This document shows positions 26,106 through 35,161 of a stretch of 64,000 nt of DNA, piece by piece. The notes under the pieces are model-generated. The model did no database searches, had not been told where the DNA came from, and saw only the letters and a list, made by a program, of their open reading frames with translations. The position numbers were made by a program, and so were the translations under genes. Within the stretch, counting starts at the first letter, position 1. Every line of letters starts with the position of its first letter. Source of the stretch: Winogradskyella sp. UBA3174 (GTDB taxonomy: Bacteria; Bacteroidota; Bacteroidia; Flavobacteriales; Flavobacteriaceae); NCBI RefSeq assembly GCF_002364335.1, contig NZ_DEXW01000017.1, forward strand, positions 11,292 through 75,291. The letters are read 5' to 3'.

Positions 26106-28166
26106 TTAACTAATTTTTAACCCATTAGCAACATTATCAATATCAGGATTCACAAATACTAAATTACCGCCTTCGTCTTCAGTCATTAATATCATTCCTT
26201 GACTTTCTACTCCTCTCAGAGCTCTAGGTGCTAAATTCACTAAAACCGTAACACGTTTTCCAATAATATCTCCTGGTTTAAAGCTCTCTGCAATACCAGA
26301 AACTATGGTACGTGTATCTATACCAATATCTACTTTTAGAACTAAAAGCTTTTTGGTCTTAGGCACCTTTTCGGCTTCTAAAATAGTACCAACTCTAATG
26401 TCTAGTTTTGTGAAATCGTCAAAAGTAATTTCTTTTTTTTGAGGTTCTAGGGTTTTTTTAGCGGCTTCGTTCGCTTTTTTACTTGCTTCTAATTTATCAC
26501 GTTGTTTTTCAATTTCTAAGTCTTCGATTTTTGAAAATAATAATTCACCTTTCCCTATTTGATGTGAAGCAGGAAGCAATATCTTTCTAGTCGAAACCTC
26601 ATCCCAAGTAGATTCAGAATCGAGTGTAGAATGGCAAAGAATACCTTTCAGTTTTTTTGAAGTAAAGGGTAAAAATGGTTCACACAATGTGGCTAATGCT
26701 GAAGCAATTTGAAGCGCAACAAACATTACTGTTTTAGTACGTTCTGCATCTGTTTTAATAGTTTTCCAAGGCTCTTCGTCTGCTAAATACTTGTTTCCTA
26801 ATCGCGCCAAATTCATTAACTCTTGGCTTGCTTCTCTAAAGCGATAACGCTCAATAGAACTAGATATAACCGCAGGATATGCTCTAAGCGTTGCTAAAGT
26901 GTCTTCATCTATGACTTTAAAATCAGTAGGTTGAGGTACAATACCTTCATAATATTTATTAGTAAGTACAACAACACGATTTATAAAATTTCCAAAAATT
27001 GCAACGAGCTCATTATTGTTTCTTGCTTGAAAATCTTTCCATGTAAAATCATTATCCTTTGTTTCTGGTGCGTTTGCAGTTAATGCATAACGCAACACGT
27101 CTTGCTGATTCGGAAAATCAATTAAATACTCTGGTAGCCATACTGCCCAGTTTTTTGAAGTTGAAAGCTTATTACCTTCTAAATTTAAAAACTCATTTGC
27201 TGGTACATTTTCTGGTAAGATGTAAGAGCCTTCTGCTTTTAACATTGCTGGAAAAATAATACAGTGAAAAACGATATTATCCTTACCTATAAAGTGCACT
27301 AAAGTAGTGTCTTTGTCCTTCCAATAATCTTCCCAGTTCTTACCTTCTCTTGCAGCCCATTCTTTAGTTGCAGAGATATAACCGATAGGTGCATCAAACC
27401 AAACGTATAAAACTTTGCCTTCTCCACCTTTAACTGGTACAGGTATTCCCCAATCTAAATCTCTTGTTACTGCTCTTGGTCGTAAACCGTCATCAATCCA
27501 AGATTTTACCTGACCATAGACATTTGGTTTCCAATCTTTTTTATGACCTTCTAATATCCATTTTCTAAGAAATTCTTCATGTTTATTTAGCGGTAAAAAC
27601 CAGTGTTTTGTTTCCTTTAAACTCGGTACATTTCCTGTTATCGCGGATTTAGGATTTATTAAATCTGTAGCATTATGACTTGTACCACAGTTTTCGCATT
27701 GATCTCCATAACTTTCTTCATTACCACACTTTGGACAAGTTCCGACAACAAAACGATCTGCTAAAAACTGATTGGCTTCTGCATCGTAAAGCTGTGCTGA
27801 AACTTCTTCAACAAACTCATTTTTATTATACAAGGTCTTAAAAAACTCCGAAGCCGTGTCATGATGAATTTTAGCTGATGTGCGTGAGTAATTATCGAAT
27901 GAAATACCAAACTCTTCAAAAGATGTTTTAATAATTTCGTGATATTTATCAACAATATCTTGAGGTGCTACTCCTTCTTTTTTAGCTTTTATTGTAATTG
28001 GTACTCCGTGCTCATCACTGCCGCAAATAAAAGCAACATCATTACCTGTTAACCTTAAATATCTTGAATAAATATCTGCAGGCACATAAACACCTGCTAA
28101 ATGACCAATGTGTATAGGTCCATTAGTATAAGGCAGGGCAGCAGTAATTGTATAGCGTTTAGACAT
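26106..28166 (-). CDS. metG: Methionyl-tRNA synthetase with C-terminal tRNA-binding domain
   Basis: 686 residues. The HIGH motif is PIHIGH (17-22). A zinc knuckle follows (CPKCGNEESYGDQCENCG). The second signature is KLSTSK (333-338) in place of KMSKS, an acceptable variant. The anticodon-binding domain follows, then a C-terminal EMAPII/Trbp111-like OB domain (FDDFTKLDIRVGTILEAEKV...LKVDIGIDTRTIVSGIAESF) needed for dimerisation. Residues 511-520 (CHSTLDSEST) look like translated palindromic repeat sequence inserted in the linker (see repeat entry). It is co-transcribed with tex. Confidence 0.97.
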   Translation of the reverse strand: MSKRYTITAALPYTNGPIHIGHLAGVYVPADIYSRYLRLTGNDVAFICGSDEHGVPITIKAKKEGVAPQDIVDKYHEIIKTSFEEFGISFDNYSRTSAKIHHDTASEFFKTLYNKNEFVEEVSAQLYDAEANQFLADRFVVGTCPKCGNEESYGDQCENCGTSHNATDLINPKSAITGNVPSLKETKHWFLPLNKHEEFLRKWILEGHKKDWKPNVYGQVKSWIDDGLRPRAVTRDLDWGIPVPVKGGEGKVLYVWFDAPIGYISATKEWAAREGKNWEDYWKDKDTTLVHFIGKDNIVFHCIIFPAMLKAEGSYILPENVPANEFLNLEGNKLSTSKNWAVWLPEYLIDFPNQQDVLRYALTANAPETKDNDFTWKDFQARNNNELVAIFGNFINRVVVLTNKYYEGIVPQPTDFKVIDEDTLATLRAYPAVISSSIERYRFREASQELMNLARLGNKYLADEEPWKTIKTDAERTKTVMFVALQIASALATLCEPFLPFTSKKLKGILCHSTLDSESTWDEVSTRKILLPASHQIGKGELLFSKIEDLEIEKQRDKLEASKKANEAAKKTLEPQKKEITFDDFTKLDIRVGTILEAEKVPKTKKLLVLKVDIGIDTRTIVSGIAESFKPGDIIGKRVTVLVNLAPRALRGVESQGMILMTEDEGGNLVFVNPDIDNVANGLKIS
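26609..26633 (-). repeat. Decayed palindromic repeat inserted in metG
   Basis: The minus strand reads CATTCTACACTCGATTCTGA followed by ATCTA. This resembles the dispersed bacterial palindrome of the form CATTCCGnACTYGATnCGGAATCT, with a few arm substitutions. It is read in frame as HSTLDSES, the same peptide such repeats give in other proteins. Identification rests on my memory of those repeats; no second intact copy was seen in this window. Confidence 0.5.
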
Positions 28167-28216
28167 GAAGCTTTATTTAATTAGACGTCAAATTTACGAT
28201 TTTACGGCTAGTTAAT

Positions 28217-28260
28217 AAAATAAAGACGCCTTTAGGATTAACTAAAGGCATCTTTATTTT
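28217..28260 (-). terminator. Intrinsic terminator after the DUF1800-DUF1501 operon
   Basis: Long stem AAAATAAAGACGCCTTTAG / CTAAAGGCATCTTTATTTT with one internal mismatch. It lies 11 nt past the DUF1501 stop on the leftward strand. Confidence 0.8.
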
Positions 28261-28271
28261 TAAGAATCAAT

Positions 28272-29876
28272 TTATCTAATGATTAGTGGTTTACTAAAGT
28301 TTTGATTCCCTACCGAAATCCTATAAATATATTGACCTACATGAAGTTTTTGTGACACTGTATCTTTTATACTTATATTGTGCTCACCAGCAAAAAGCAT
28401 TTCATTTTTAAGGGTTGCCACATCTCTTCCCATAATATCATAAAGTTTTATCACAGTGTGTTGTGTATATGGATTCTTAATATGTAATATGGTATCTAAA
28501 TCTGTGTAAATTACCTGATGCTTAAACCTGTTTTGATTAAATTCGTCTACGGACAGTAAGCTACAATTAAAGCCTAAATCTACTCTTGCATACGTCTGAT
28601 TAAGTAAAGCTTCATCAACTAAATTACTATCTATACACAACCATTCTTGCATAATGGTAGCATAAACTTCTCTAAAATCTTGGGTATAGTTAAGATTACC
28701 GTTAGTTAAGTTGCTGAGATCGGGATGGTCACTTATAAAGCCATTGCCTTGTAATGCTGGTCCAAAGAGCATCATCGGAGCCGCAGTTCCGTGATCTGTG
28801 CCATTAGAACCGTTCTCATAAACACGACGTCCAAATTCGCTAATTGTCATTGATAATACTTTATCATCAAAGCCCGCTTGAGCTAAATCTTCATAAAATG
28901 TTTTCATAGAATTAGATAAATCCACCAATAAATCTCTGTGATTATTTACCTGATTGGCATGTGTGTCAAAACTACCCAAAGTTACCATATAGACTTTAGT
29001 GCCTAAGTTTCCTTTAATTAAACGTGAAACTATAGAAAGTTGTCTCCCTAAATCGGAGTCCATATATTCTGAAGTATTTACACCTTCGGTATAAGCTTCA
29101 TGTATAGTGCCAGCATATTGATATGTCGTATTTGTAGTACCACGCATAAACTCTAATTGTTCACCATAAATACATTCTGGAAAACTAGACATATCATGTA
29201 CAGTTCCGTTTTCTGCTATAGCTTGCAGTTGATCGGGATTTGCGACTGAAAACGCATAATTACTAGAGTCACTATCAAATATTAAATTACCAACACTACC
29301 AATTTGTATAGCCGCTGGTACATTTGGTGGATTAATTAAATATTCTGGATATAATTCTTCAAAATGTCTACCTAACCAACCAGACTGCGCTCCATTTGTA
29401 GGGTCTGTTGATGCCCATATATCGGAGCCTGCAAAGTGAGATTGACTTGAGTTTTCGTAACCAACACCGTTAACTACTTTCATTCCTCCATTATTCCAAA
29501 GGTCCAATAAATCATCCATATAACTTGGGATACCAAAATCTGGTGTTAATGCCGTTATTTGGTTTTGGTAATGTCTAATATTTGGACGGTAAGCAGCATA
29601 AGTATCATAGTCGTAAAGAGGCACTATAGTATTAAGTCCGTCGTTACCTCCTTTGAGTCTTATAATTACTAAAATTCTATCTGTTTCTGAGTTGCTAATA
29701 GCTGCTGCAAGTTTAGAACTGTTTGATGCTGATAGTGGCATTCCACCTACCATCATGGTACCTGCACCTGCAAGACCTAAGGCTTGTAAAAAAGAGCGTC
29801 TGTTCCATTTTTTATGTTCCAAATCGTGCTCACTAGTGCCAAATTTGGTGTCTTTGTTTGAGTTGTGTTCGCACAT
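28272..29876 (-). CDS. DUF1501 family secreted protein (Tat signal, T9SS-like tail)
   Basis: 534 residues. The N-terminus has a twin-arginine motif (NRRSFLQALGLAGAG, Arg26-Arg27), implying Tat export after folding. The DUF1501 sulfatase-like core follows (VIIRLKGGNDGLNTIVPLYD, TISEFGRRVYENGSNGTDHG, MMLFGPALQG). The last 80 residues resemble a type A T9SS sorting domain (VIKLYDIMGRDVATL, GQYIYRISVGNQNFSKPLII). DUF1501 and DUF1800 genes travel as pairs; no activity is established. The partner gene ends 10 nt upstream. Confidence 0.88.
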   Translation of the reverse strand: MCEHNSNKDTKFGTSEHDLEHKKWNRRSFLQALGLAGAGTMMVGGMPLSASNSSKLAAAISNSETDRILVIIRLKGGNDGLNTIVPLYDYDTYAAYRPNIRHYQNQITALTPDFGIPSYMDDLLDLWNNGGMKVVNGVGYENSSQSHFAGSDIWASTDPTNGAQSGWLGRHFEELYPEYLINPPNVPAAIQIGSVGNLIFDSDSSNYAFSVANPDQLQAIAENGTVHDMSSFPECIYGEQLEFMRGTTNTTYQYAGTIHEAYTEGVNTSEYMDSDLGRQLSIVSRLIKGNLGTKVYMVTLGSFDTHANQVNNHRDLLVDLSNSMKTFYEDLAQAGFDDKVLSMTISEFGRRVYENGSNGTDHGTAAPMMLFGPALQGNGFISDHPDLSNLTNGNLNYTQDFREVYATIMQEWLCIDSNLVDEALLNQTYARVDLGFNCSLLSVDEFNQNRFKHQVIYTDLDTILHIKNPYTQHTVIKLYDIMGRDVATLKNEMLFAGEHNISIKDTVSQKLHVGQYIYRISVGNQNFSKPLIIR

Positions 29877-29885
29877 AATAGTAGG

Positions 29886-31343
29886 TTATTTAAGTTGAAA
29901 TTCTGGGGTTTTAATTAAATGAAGTAGTAGAAGTACGACTTGATACGGAACAGACTCATATTGTAAATTCCATATTTGGTCCTCGTAGTAATTTTCAGGT
30001 AAATTATGCTTAAAAATATCTGTAGCAATTTGATAATCTTCTACAGAATATAATTCTAAAGGTATAAAGCGATCAATAATACTTTTAGCAATTATGTAGA
30101 CATCATTGCTATTATCTGAACTTTCTATTGCAAATGTTCGCAGTTCTTCATTAAAATTATTCCAAGTATGCCAAATGATCCATTTTAAAATTTGCCATCT
30201 ACCAGTTAATGTACTTGCGTTAATCCAATCTCTATCTCCTTGCCAACCAGCAACATCAATAGGTTCAAACATTTGTTGTCCAAGTACATTGTTAAACCAA
30301 ACCATACCTTCGTAATGGTCTTGTTGCATACTAAAATTTGTAATATTTAAGTAGGCCATTGTCATATCATATGGACTCTTAATTTGAATACCAATAGTTT
30401 TTGAATCAAAAAAGTGGTCGCTTTTAAACAGTATTCTTAGAATGTTAGCAATATTAAAATCTTGAACAAAAACAGAAGCCATATCAGCAATAACATCTTC
30501 GTTTACGGTTGCACTAACAAAATAGGTGTATAGTTTTTTACAAATATGCGCTGCTATTTGAGGTGCTCTTTCTTGAAAAAGGAGGTTAATAAGTCCATCG
30601 TAATCCCAGTTCCCTTCTTGACCAAAAATAATTTTATCAGAATTATCAAAAGTACTAGTATCGTAATAAATTGGATACGTCCAATTTTCTCTGTGATTAT
30701 AGCCAGTTAAAGCTTTGGATGTTTCTACAATATCTTCTTGTGTGTAACCATTATCAACTCCAAGCGTAAATAGCTCGTAAAGTTCGCGAGCGTAATTTTC
30801 GTTAGGACTATTGTTTGTGTTTTCAAATCCATTGAGAAAAAGGAGCATAGCTGTTGTTTTTCCTATATCTCCAACAAAGTCTTGAAAATTACTTAACATG
30901 TGCTCTTCTATAGTCCTATAGTATTGGTATAAATGATTACTGGCATAATAATCTTCTAAACGTGTTACAAAATGATTACTCCAAAACAATATTAAACGGC
31001 CTTTTAAACCGGTTGTTTGCATTTGGTTCATCAATTCTAAAAAAACTTCTTTGTGATTTAGTTGGGTTTGTTCGTTAAAATCAAATCCTAAATTAGAATA
31101 ATCATCATTGGTGAAATCTGCCCATACTGGTTCTGGCCAAGCAGGTGCATTTACTGATTCATCTATAAGTTGGTCAATTAAGTCATTTGGATTCAATGCT
31201 AAAGCAGAGTTAATTGTCGCTTTATTAGCGTCATAACCAAGGCGTCGGTAAGCATGCCTTATTCGTTCAGCATTCCAAGGGTTTTCGGTGGATGGTACAT
31301 ACGGCTGTAATGTACTTGTAATACAAGAAGTAAACACACTCAT
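29886..31343 (-). CDS. DUF1800 family protein
   Basis: 485 residues. The core signatures are IRHAYRRLGYDANKATI, LILFWSNHFVTRLEDYY, NENYARELYELFTLGVDNG and SKALTGYNHRENWTY. The protein opens MSVFTSC, which is too short for a standard lipoprotein signal unless the true start lies upstream, so its export route is unclear. DUF1800 proteins are always seen next to DUF1501 proteins, as here, and are thought to act at the envelope, but their chemistry is unknown. Confidence 0.88.
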   Translation of the reverse strand: MSVFTSCITSTLQPYVPSTENPWNAERIRHAYRRLGYDANKATINSALALNPNDLIDQLIDESVNAPAWPEPVWADFTNDDYSNLGFDFNEQTQLNHKEVFLELMNQMQTTGLKGRLILFWSNHFVTRLEDYYASNHLYQYYRTIEEHMLSNFQDFVGDIGKTTAMLLFLNGFENTNNSPNENYARELYELFTLGVDNGYTQEDIVETSKALTGYNHRENWTYPIYYDTSTFDNSDKIIFGQEGNWDYDGLINLLFQERAPQIAAHICKKLYTYFVSATVNEDVIADMASVFVQDFNIANILRILFKSDHFFDSKTIGIQIKSPYDMTMAYLNITNFSMQQDHYEGMVWFNNVLGQQMFEPIDVAGWQGDRDWINASTLTGRWQILKWIIWHTWNNFNEELRTFAIESSDNSNDVYIIAKSIIDRFIPLELYSVEDYQIATDIFKHNLPENYYEDQIWNLQYESVPYQVVLLLLHLIKTPEFQLK

Positions 31344-31504
31344 AAGTAGAATTTTTTGGTTAAACGGGTCTAAAAACTACGAGGGATGTTGTTAATATAC
31401 GATTACCTTGTGTTATTTGGATGTTTTCTGTTAAAAAAATATTAAAATAGCATTATTCACTACTTCGTGTATAACTTTTTTATCTTTACAAAAAAGCAGT
31501 TTTT

Positions 31505-32524
31505 ATGATTTTAAGATCATCATTAGTAGTTTTTATTTGCTCTATTTGTATGCTTATGAATAGTAATGCTTATACTCAAAATAAAACTGAAAATTTTACT
31601 AAAATGACATCTACTTTAATTCAACCACCTTATTTAAAAGCAGGAGATACTGTCGCGATCGTTGCGCCATCTGGCGTTCTAAAAAATCGACAACGTGAAG
31701 TACAGCAAGCTTTAGATTTACTAAAAAGCTGGAATTTGAATGTTATTGTTGGAAAATACGTTTTTAGTAAGTCTAATCATTTTGCAGGTACAGATGAAGA
31801 GCGATGCGAGGACATGCAAAATGCAATGGACAACCCTAACATAAGTGCCATTTGGTGCGCTAGAGGTGGTTATGGTACAGTTAGAATTTTAGATAAATTA
31901 GACTATACTAAATTTAAAGAAAAGCCCAAATGGCTTATCGGTTACAGTGATATCACAGCATTGCATAACCAAATTCATAATAATGGATTCCAATCTTTAC
32001 ACGCTATAATGTGTGTGAGTTTAACTAAAGATTTAACTGAGATAAACAATTCAATTAAAACACTTAATGCAGCCTTATTTGGTAAGCTAACTAATTATAA
32101 ATTAGAGTATTCATCATATAATAAATTAGGGAATGCTAGTGGTCAATTAGTTGGAGGAAATTTAACAATGTTACATACCATGTTGGGTTCTGATACTAGT
32201 ATTGATACTTCTGGAAAAATTTTATTTATTGAAGAAATTGGAGAATATAAATATCATATCGATAGGATGTTACAAAGCATGAAACGTGCCGGTTATTTTG
32301 ATAACTGTAAAGGTCTCATTGTTGGTGACATGTCTAAAATGCGAAAGAACACCACGCTTTGGGGAACTTCTGTTGAGCAATTGATATTAGATGTTTTGGC
32401 GGAATATGACTTTCCTATTACTTTTAATATGCCAGCAGGTCACGAGAAGGATAATAGAGCTTTGGTATTAGGTAAAGTTGTAGCGTTATTTGTAGGTAAA
32501 GAAAAGTCCACTTTAGAGTTTTAA
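31505..32524 (+). CDS. Secreted LD-carboxypeptidase (peptidase S66)
   Basis: 339 residues with a signal peptide (LVVFICSICMLMNSNAYTQ). The S66 catalytic Ser148 is in LIGYSDITAL. The Glu of the charge relay is in FIEEIGEYKYHIDRML, and the His is in NMPAGHEKDNRAL near residue 313. The opening LKAGDTVAIVAPSG is typical. The enzyme trims the terminal D-Ala from murein tetrapeptides. Classical LdcA is cytosolic, but this one carries an export signal and would act in the periplasm. A TATCTTTA box is at 31481-31488. Confidence 0.92.
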   Translation: MILRSSLVVFICSICMLMNSNAYTQNKTENFTKMTSTLIQPPYLKAGDTVAIVAPSGVLKNRQREVQQALDLLKSWNLNVIVGKYVFSKSNHFAGTDEERCEDMQNAMDNPNISAIWCARGGYGTVRILDKLDYTKFKEKPKWLIGYSDITALHNQIHNNGFQSLHAIMCVSLTKDLTEINNSIKTLNAALFGKLTNYKLEYSSYNKLGNASGQLVGGNLTMLHTMLGSDTSIDTSGKILFIEEIGEYKYHIDRMLQSMKRAGYFDNCKGLIVGDMSKMRKNTTLWGTSVEQLILDVLAEYDFPITFNMPAGHEKDNRALVLGKVVALFVGKEKSTLEF

Positions 32525-32534
32525 AATATTTTTT

Positions 32535-32825
32535 CTAAAAGTTAAAAAATAAAATTGCTCCTAAACAATATAGAATAGTATCTGAAATATCTCTTGTATC
32601 ACGTGTGCTTATTTGTGTCACAAGCCATTCAAAACAGATAGCGAAGTAAGTGGTTAGCGCTAAAACTATAATAAGTGGCACATATAGTGTTTCGGGTTTT
32701 TTAATGATTCTTAAAACAGCTAAGCAAAGACTTAATATAATAGGCATGCACAAAAAATCATTGATGTAAAAATTAATCCAATTAGGGATTGGTAGTTTTA
32801 ATTGTTGTGCTAGATATATGGTCAA
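32535..32825 (-). CDS. Small membrane protein (magnesium-citrate-transporter-like), start disrupted
   Basis: 96 residues if begun at the TTG at 32825; mostly hydrophobic with two to three helices (MPIILSLCLAVLRI, LYVPLIIVLALTTYFAICF, LYCLGAILFF). The frame continues upstream to code KHLIFYISGFIAL, homologous-looking sequence that should belong to the protein. The only upstream ATG reads ATG AAA ATT then a TAA stop (32862-32864). Flavobacterial homologues that I recall begin M-K-x-L-K-H with no stop. So either translation starts at an unusual codon or the gene is freshly inactivated. The transporter name is inherited from automatic annotation and is not supported by motifs. Confidence 0.5.
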   Translation of the reverse strand: MTIYLAQQLKLPIPNWINFYINDFLCMPIILSLCLAVLRIIKKPETLYVPLIIVLALTTYFAICFEWLVTQISTRDTRDISDTILYCLGAILFFNF

Positions 32826-32885
32826 TGCTATGAAACCGCTAATATAGAAAATAAGATGTTTTTAAATTTTCATACTACAATGGCT

Positions 32886-33095
32886 CTAATTAGCTAGGCT
32901 ATAAAGATTCTCGCCTTTTTTATATGATAAAAGTGTGTTGCAATTTGTACAATAATCTACATCTGTATTATAGATTCTACAATTTGGACATTTAAATATA
33001 ACGAGCCATTTTGGGAATTTTAAAAGAATTACAAATGTATGGCTTATTGTAAGATTTTTAAAGGTTTGAAATAAATATGCGAGTACGAAGATTAT
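32886..33095 (-). pseudogene. Zinc-ribbon membrane protein remnant without a start codon
   Basis: An open minus-strand frame of 69 codons has no ATG, GTG or TTG; two TAG codons precede it. It reads hydrophobic segment HTFVILLKFPKWLVIF, then a zinc ribbon KCPNCRIYNTDVDYCTNCNT, then LLSYKKGENLYSLAN. The CPNC-x10-CTNC pattern and the YNTD and LLSYKK phrases resemble small zinc-ribbon membrane proteins of flavobacteria, which are usually longer. Probably the tail or body of a decayed gene; initiation at ATA or ATT is the alternative. Confidence 0.45.
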
Positions 33096-33199
33096 CTACT
33101 ATGATCTCAGGATAAAGCAATTTTGTATATTGATGGTAACTAAAAAGTAGAATCAGTTCAAATAGCTTTTTATTGAACACTGTGACTGAAAACTAAATA

Positions 33200-33559
33200 A
33201 TGGCACAACATAACGAGCTCGGCAAAAAAGGTGAACAGTTAGCTGTTAATTTTCTTATAAAAAATAATTACGATATTATTGAGCGTAATTACCGTTTTGA
33301 TAAAGCTGAGGTGGATATCATAGCTCAAAAAGGTGATATTTTAGCTATTGTTGAGGTAAAAACACGGTCTAATATAGATTTTGGGAATCCGCAAGATTTT
33401 GTAAAACCAAAACAAATTAAAAATTTGGTAAAAGCTGTAGATGAATATGTAACAGAAAATGATTTAGATATAGAAGTTCGCTTTGATATTATAGCGATTG
33501 TAAAAAAGGGTAAAGGATTTGAAATTGAACATTTAGAAAATGCTTTTTATCATTTTTAG
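33200..33559 (+). CDS. YraN/UPF0102 family protein, endonuclease-like
   Basis: 119 residues. The fold landmarks of the Holliday-resolvase-like UPF0102 family are all present: GEQLAVNFLIKNNYDIIERN, DKAEVDIIAQKGDILAIVEV and VKTRSNIDFGNP. The D-x13-14-ExK style nuclease signature is visible (Asp52, then EVK about 13 residues later). Activity is unproven for the family. Its stop codon overlaps the convergent membrane-protein gene by 4 nt. Confidence 0.9.
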   Translation: MAQHNELGKKGEQLAVNFLIKNNYDIIERNYRFDKAEVDIIAQKGDILAIVEVKTRSNIDFGNPQDFVKPKQIKNLVKAVDEYVTENDLDIEVRFDIIAIVKKGKGFEIEHLENAFYHF

Positions 33560-33894
33560 ATATATAAATGCATCACAATAAAGAATAAACTATAAAAGCA
33601 TAAGTTAAGTAAGACATCTTTTGTTTTAAGTAACTTAAAACGCTTTAGCTCTTTTTTTATAACATTAAATGATAAAACAGAAGCTATTATTACAATTCCT
33701 AGAAAAATAAACCAATACAGAGATTGTGGATATGGTAAAGTTATATTAGTGATAAAAAATAAAATAAATAAACCACCAGTAATTAACAATCTTTTCTCCT
33801 CTTTAATATTTAAATCATTTCTTTGAGAAATATCTCTTACTTTAAAAATGATTAAAGTAGTGATAATTATTATAAAAATTATAGTGAAATTCAT
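33556..33894 (-). CDS. Hypothetical membrane protein
   Basis: 112 residues with four likely membrane helices (FTIIFIIIITTLIIF, ITGGLFILFFITNITL, LYWFIFLGIVIIASVLSF, LLNLCFYSLFFIVMHLYI) and a short basic loop KKELKRFKLLKTKD. I do not recognise the family. It lies 60 nt downstream of nadD on the same strand and may be a last operon member. Confidence 0.6.
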   Translation of the reverse strand: MNFTIIFIIIITTLIIFKVRDISQRNDLNIKEEKRLLITGGLFILFFITNITLPYPQSLYWFIFLGIVIIASVLSFNVIKKELKRFKLLKTKDVLLNLCFYSLFFIVMHLYI

Positions 33895-33954
33895 ACGCTA
33901 GCTTTAAAGTAAATCTAATAATTTAAGATTAATTTCAGAAAATAAATATTAAGT

Positions 33955-34533
33955 TTATTTATAGAAATTCATTTCGTCTAGATAATGCCACACATTATCG
34001 GATAACATAGGACGAACATTCCTTCCTGCTTTAATTTCTTTTCTTATAAACGTAGAAGATAGCTCCATTATTGGTGCAGAAATGTTAAAAATCTTAGGGT
34101 GATTTATAAATTCCTCATTTACAGTATTTTCTGATAATCTCGGATAAACATATATGCTGTAATTCTCTAAAATAAGCTCATAATTTTTCCATTTATGAAA
34201 ACTTTTCAAATTATCTTCTCCCATAATTAATGAGAAATGATACTCTGAAAATTTTTCAAAAAGATGCGTTAAGGTATCAATAGTATAATTGGGTTGTTTT
34301 AAGCCAAACTCAATATCACTAGGTTTTAACTTTTCATAATCTTTTGTAGCACGATACACCATCTCTAGCCTTTGGTTATTATCTAATAAGCTGCTCTTCT
34401 TTTTAAAAGGACTCAATGGAGTAACTACAAACCAAATTTGGTCTAAGTCGCTATGCTCTGCTAAATGATTTGCAATAGTTAAGTGCCCAATATGTATTGG
34501 GTTAAAGGTGCCAAAGTATAAACCGATTTTCAT
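33955..34533 (-). CDS. nadD: Nicotinate-nucleotide adenylyltransferase
   Basis: 192 residues. The nucleotidyltransferase signature GTFNPIHIGHL is at 8-18. LSPFKKKS, the GEDNLKSFHKW segment and the second motif SSTFIRKEIKAG are standard for NadD, which adenylates nicotinate mononucleotide in NAD synthesis. It begins 1 nt after the gmk stop, in a yicC-gmk-nadD operon that is conserved in flavobacteria. Confidence 0.95.
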   Translation of the reverse strand: MKIGLYFGTFNPIHIGHLTIANHLAEHSDLDQIWFVVTPLSPFKKKSSLLDNNQRLEMVYRATKDYEKLKPSDIEFGLKQPNYTIDTLTHLFEKFSEYHFSLIMGEDNLKSFHKWKNYELILENYSIYVYPRLSENTVNEEFINHPKIFNISAPIMELSSTFIRKEIKAGRNVRPMLSDNVWHYLDEMNFYK

Positions 34534-34534
34534 T

Positions 34535-35161
34535 CTATTTAGCTATAAAATCTGAAACTAAAGTATACGCATCTTTTAATGCATCTTCCAAATTAGCGTT
34601 AACTACGATAGTATCAAAAAGTGGAGCTGTTGCTAGTTCCGCAGGTGCTTTAGCAACGCGCATACTTATCTTATCCTCACTTTCTTCGCCTCTATCTTTA
34701 AGACGCCTCACCAATTCATTTAAATCTGGTGGTTTAACAAAAACAGACAGTGTTTGCTCTGGGAATTTGCGTTTTATACGAAGACCGCCAGAAACATCAA
34801 TATCAAAAATCACATGTTTCCCTTTTGCCCAAATCTTTTCAACTTCAGTTTTTAAAGTGCCATAGAAGTTATCTCTGTAAACTTCTTCCCATTCTAAAAA
34901 CGCATCTGCTTTTATGTTATTTTTAAATTCTTCTAGCGATAAATAGTAATAATCTTTACCATGTTGCTCATTTCCGCGCGCAGCTCTCGAAGTAGCTGAA
35001 ATGGAAAACTCTAAATTGAGTTCTTTTTGTTTAAGTAAATGACGAACAATAGTTGTTTTTCCAGAACCGGAAGGCGCTGAAAACACAATGAGCTTACCTT
35101 GTTTTATGTTGTTTTCTTCTGACACTGATACTAATTTTACTGCTAACTGATTAAAGGACAT
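34535..35161 (-). CDS. gmk: Guanylate kinase
   Basis: 208 residues. The P-loop is APSGSGKT (29-36). GMP-binding residues follow in SATSRAARGNEQHGKDYYYL, with FLEWEEVYRDNFYGT and VIFDIDVSGGLRIKRKF. It phosphorylates GMP to GDP. There is an N-terminal extension of about 20 residues before the P-loop strand; the start overlaps the yicC stop by 11 nt, so coupling is likely. Confidence 0.96.
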   Translation of the reverse strand: MSFNQLAVKLVSVSEENNIKQGKLIVFSAPSGSGKTTIVRHLLKQKELNLEFSISATSRAARGNEQHGKDYYYLSLEEFKNNIKADAFLEWEEVYRDNFYGTLKTEVEKIWAKGKHVIFDIDVSGGLRIKRKFPEQTLSVFVKPPDLNELVRRLKDRGEESEDKISMRVAKAPAELATAPLFDTIVVNANLEDALKDAYTLVSDFIAK

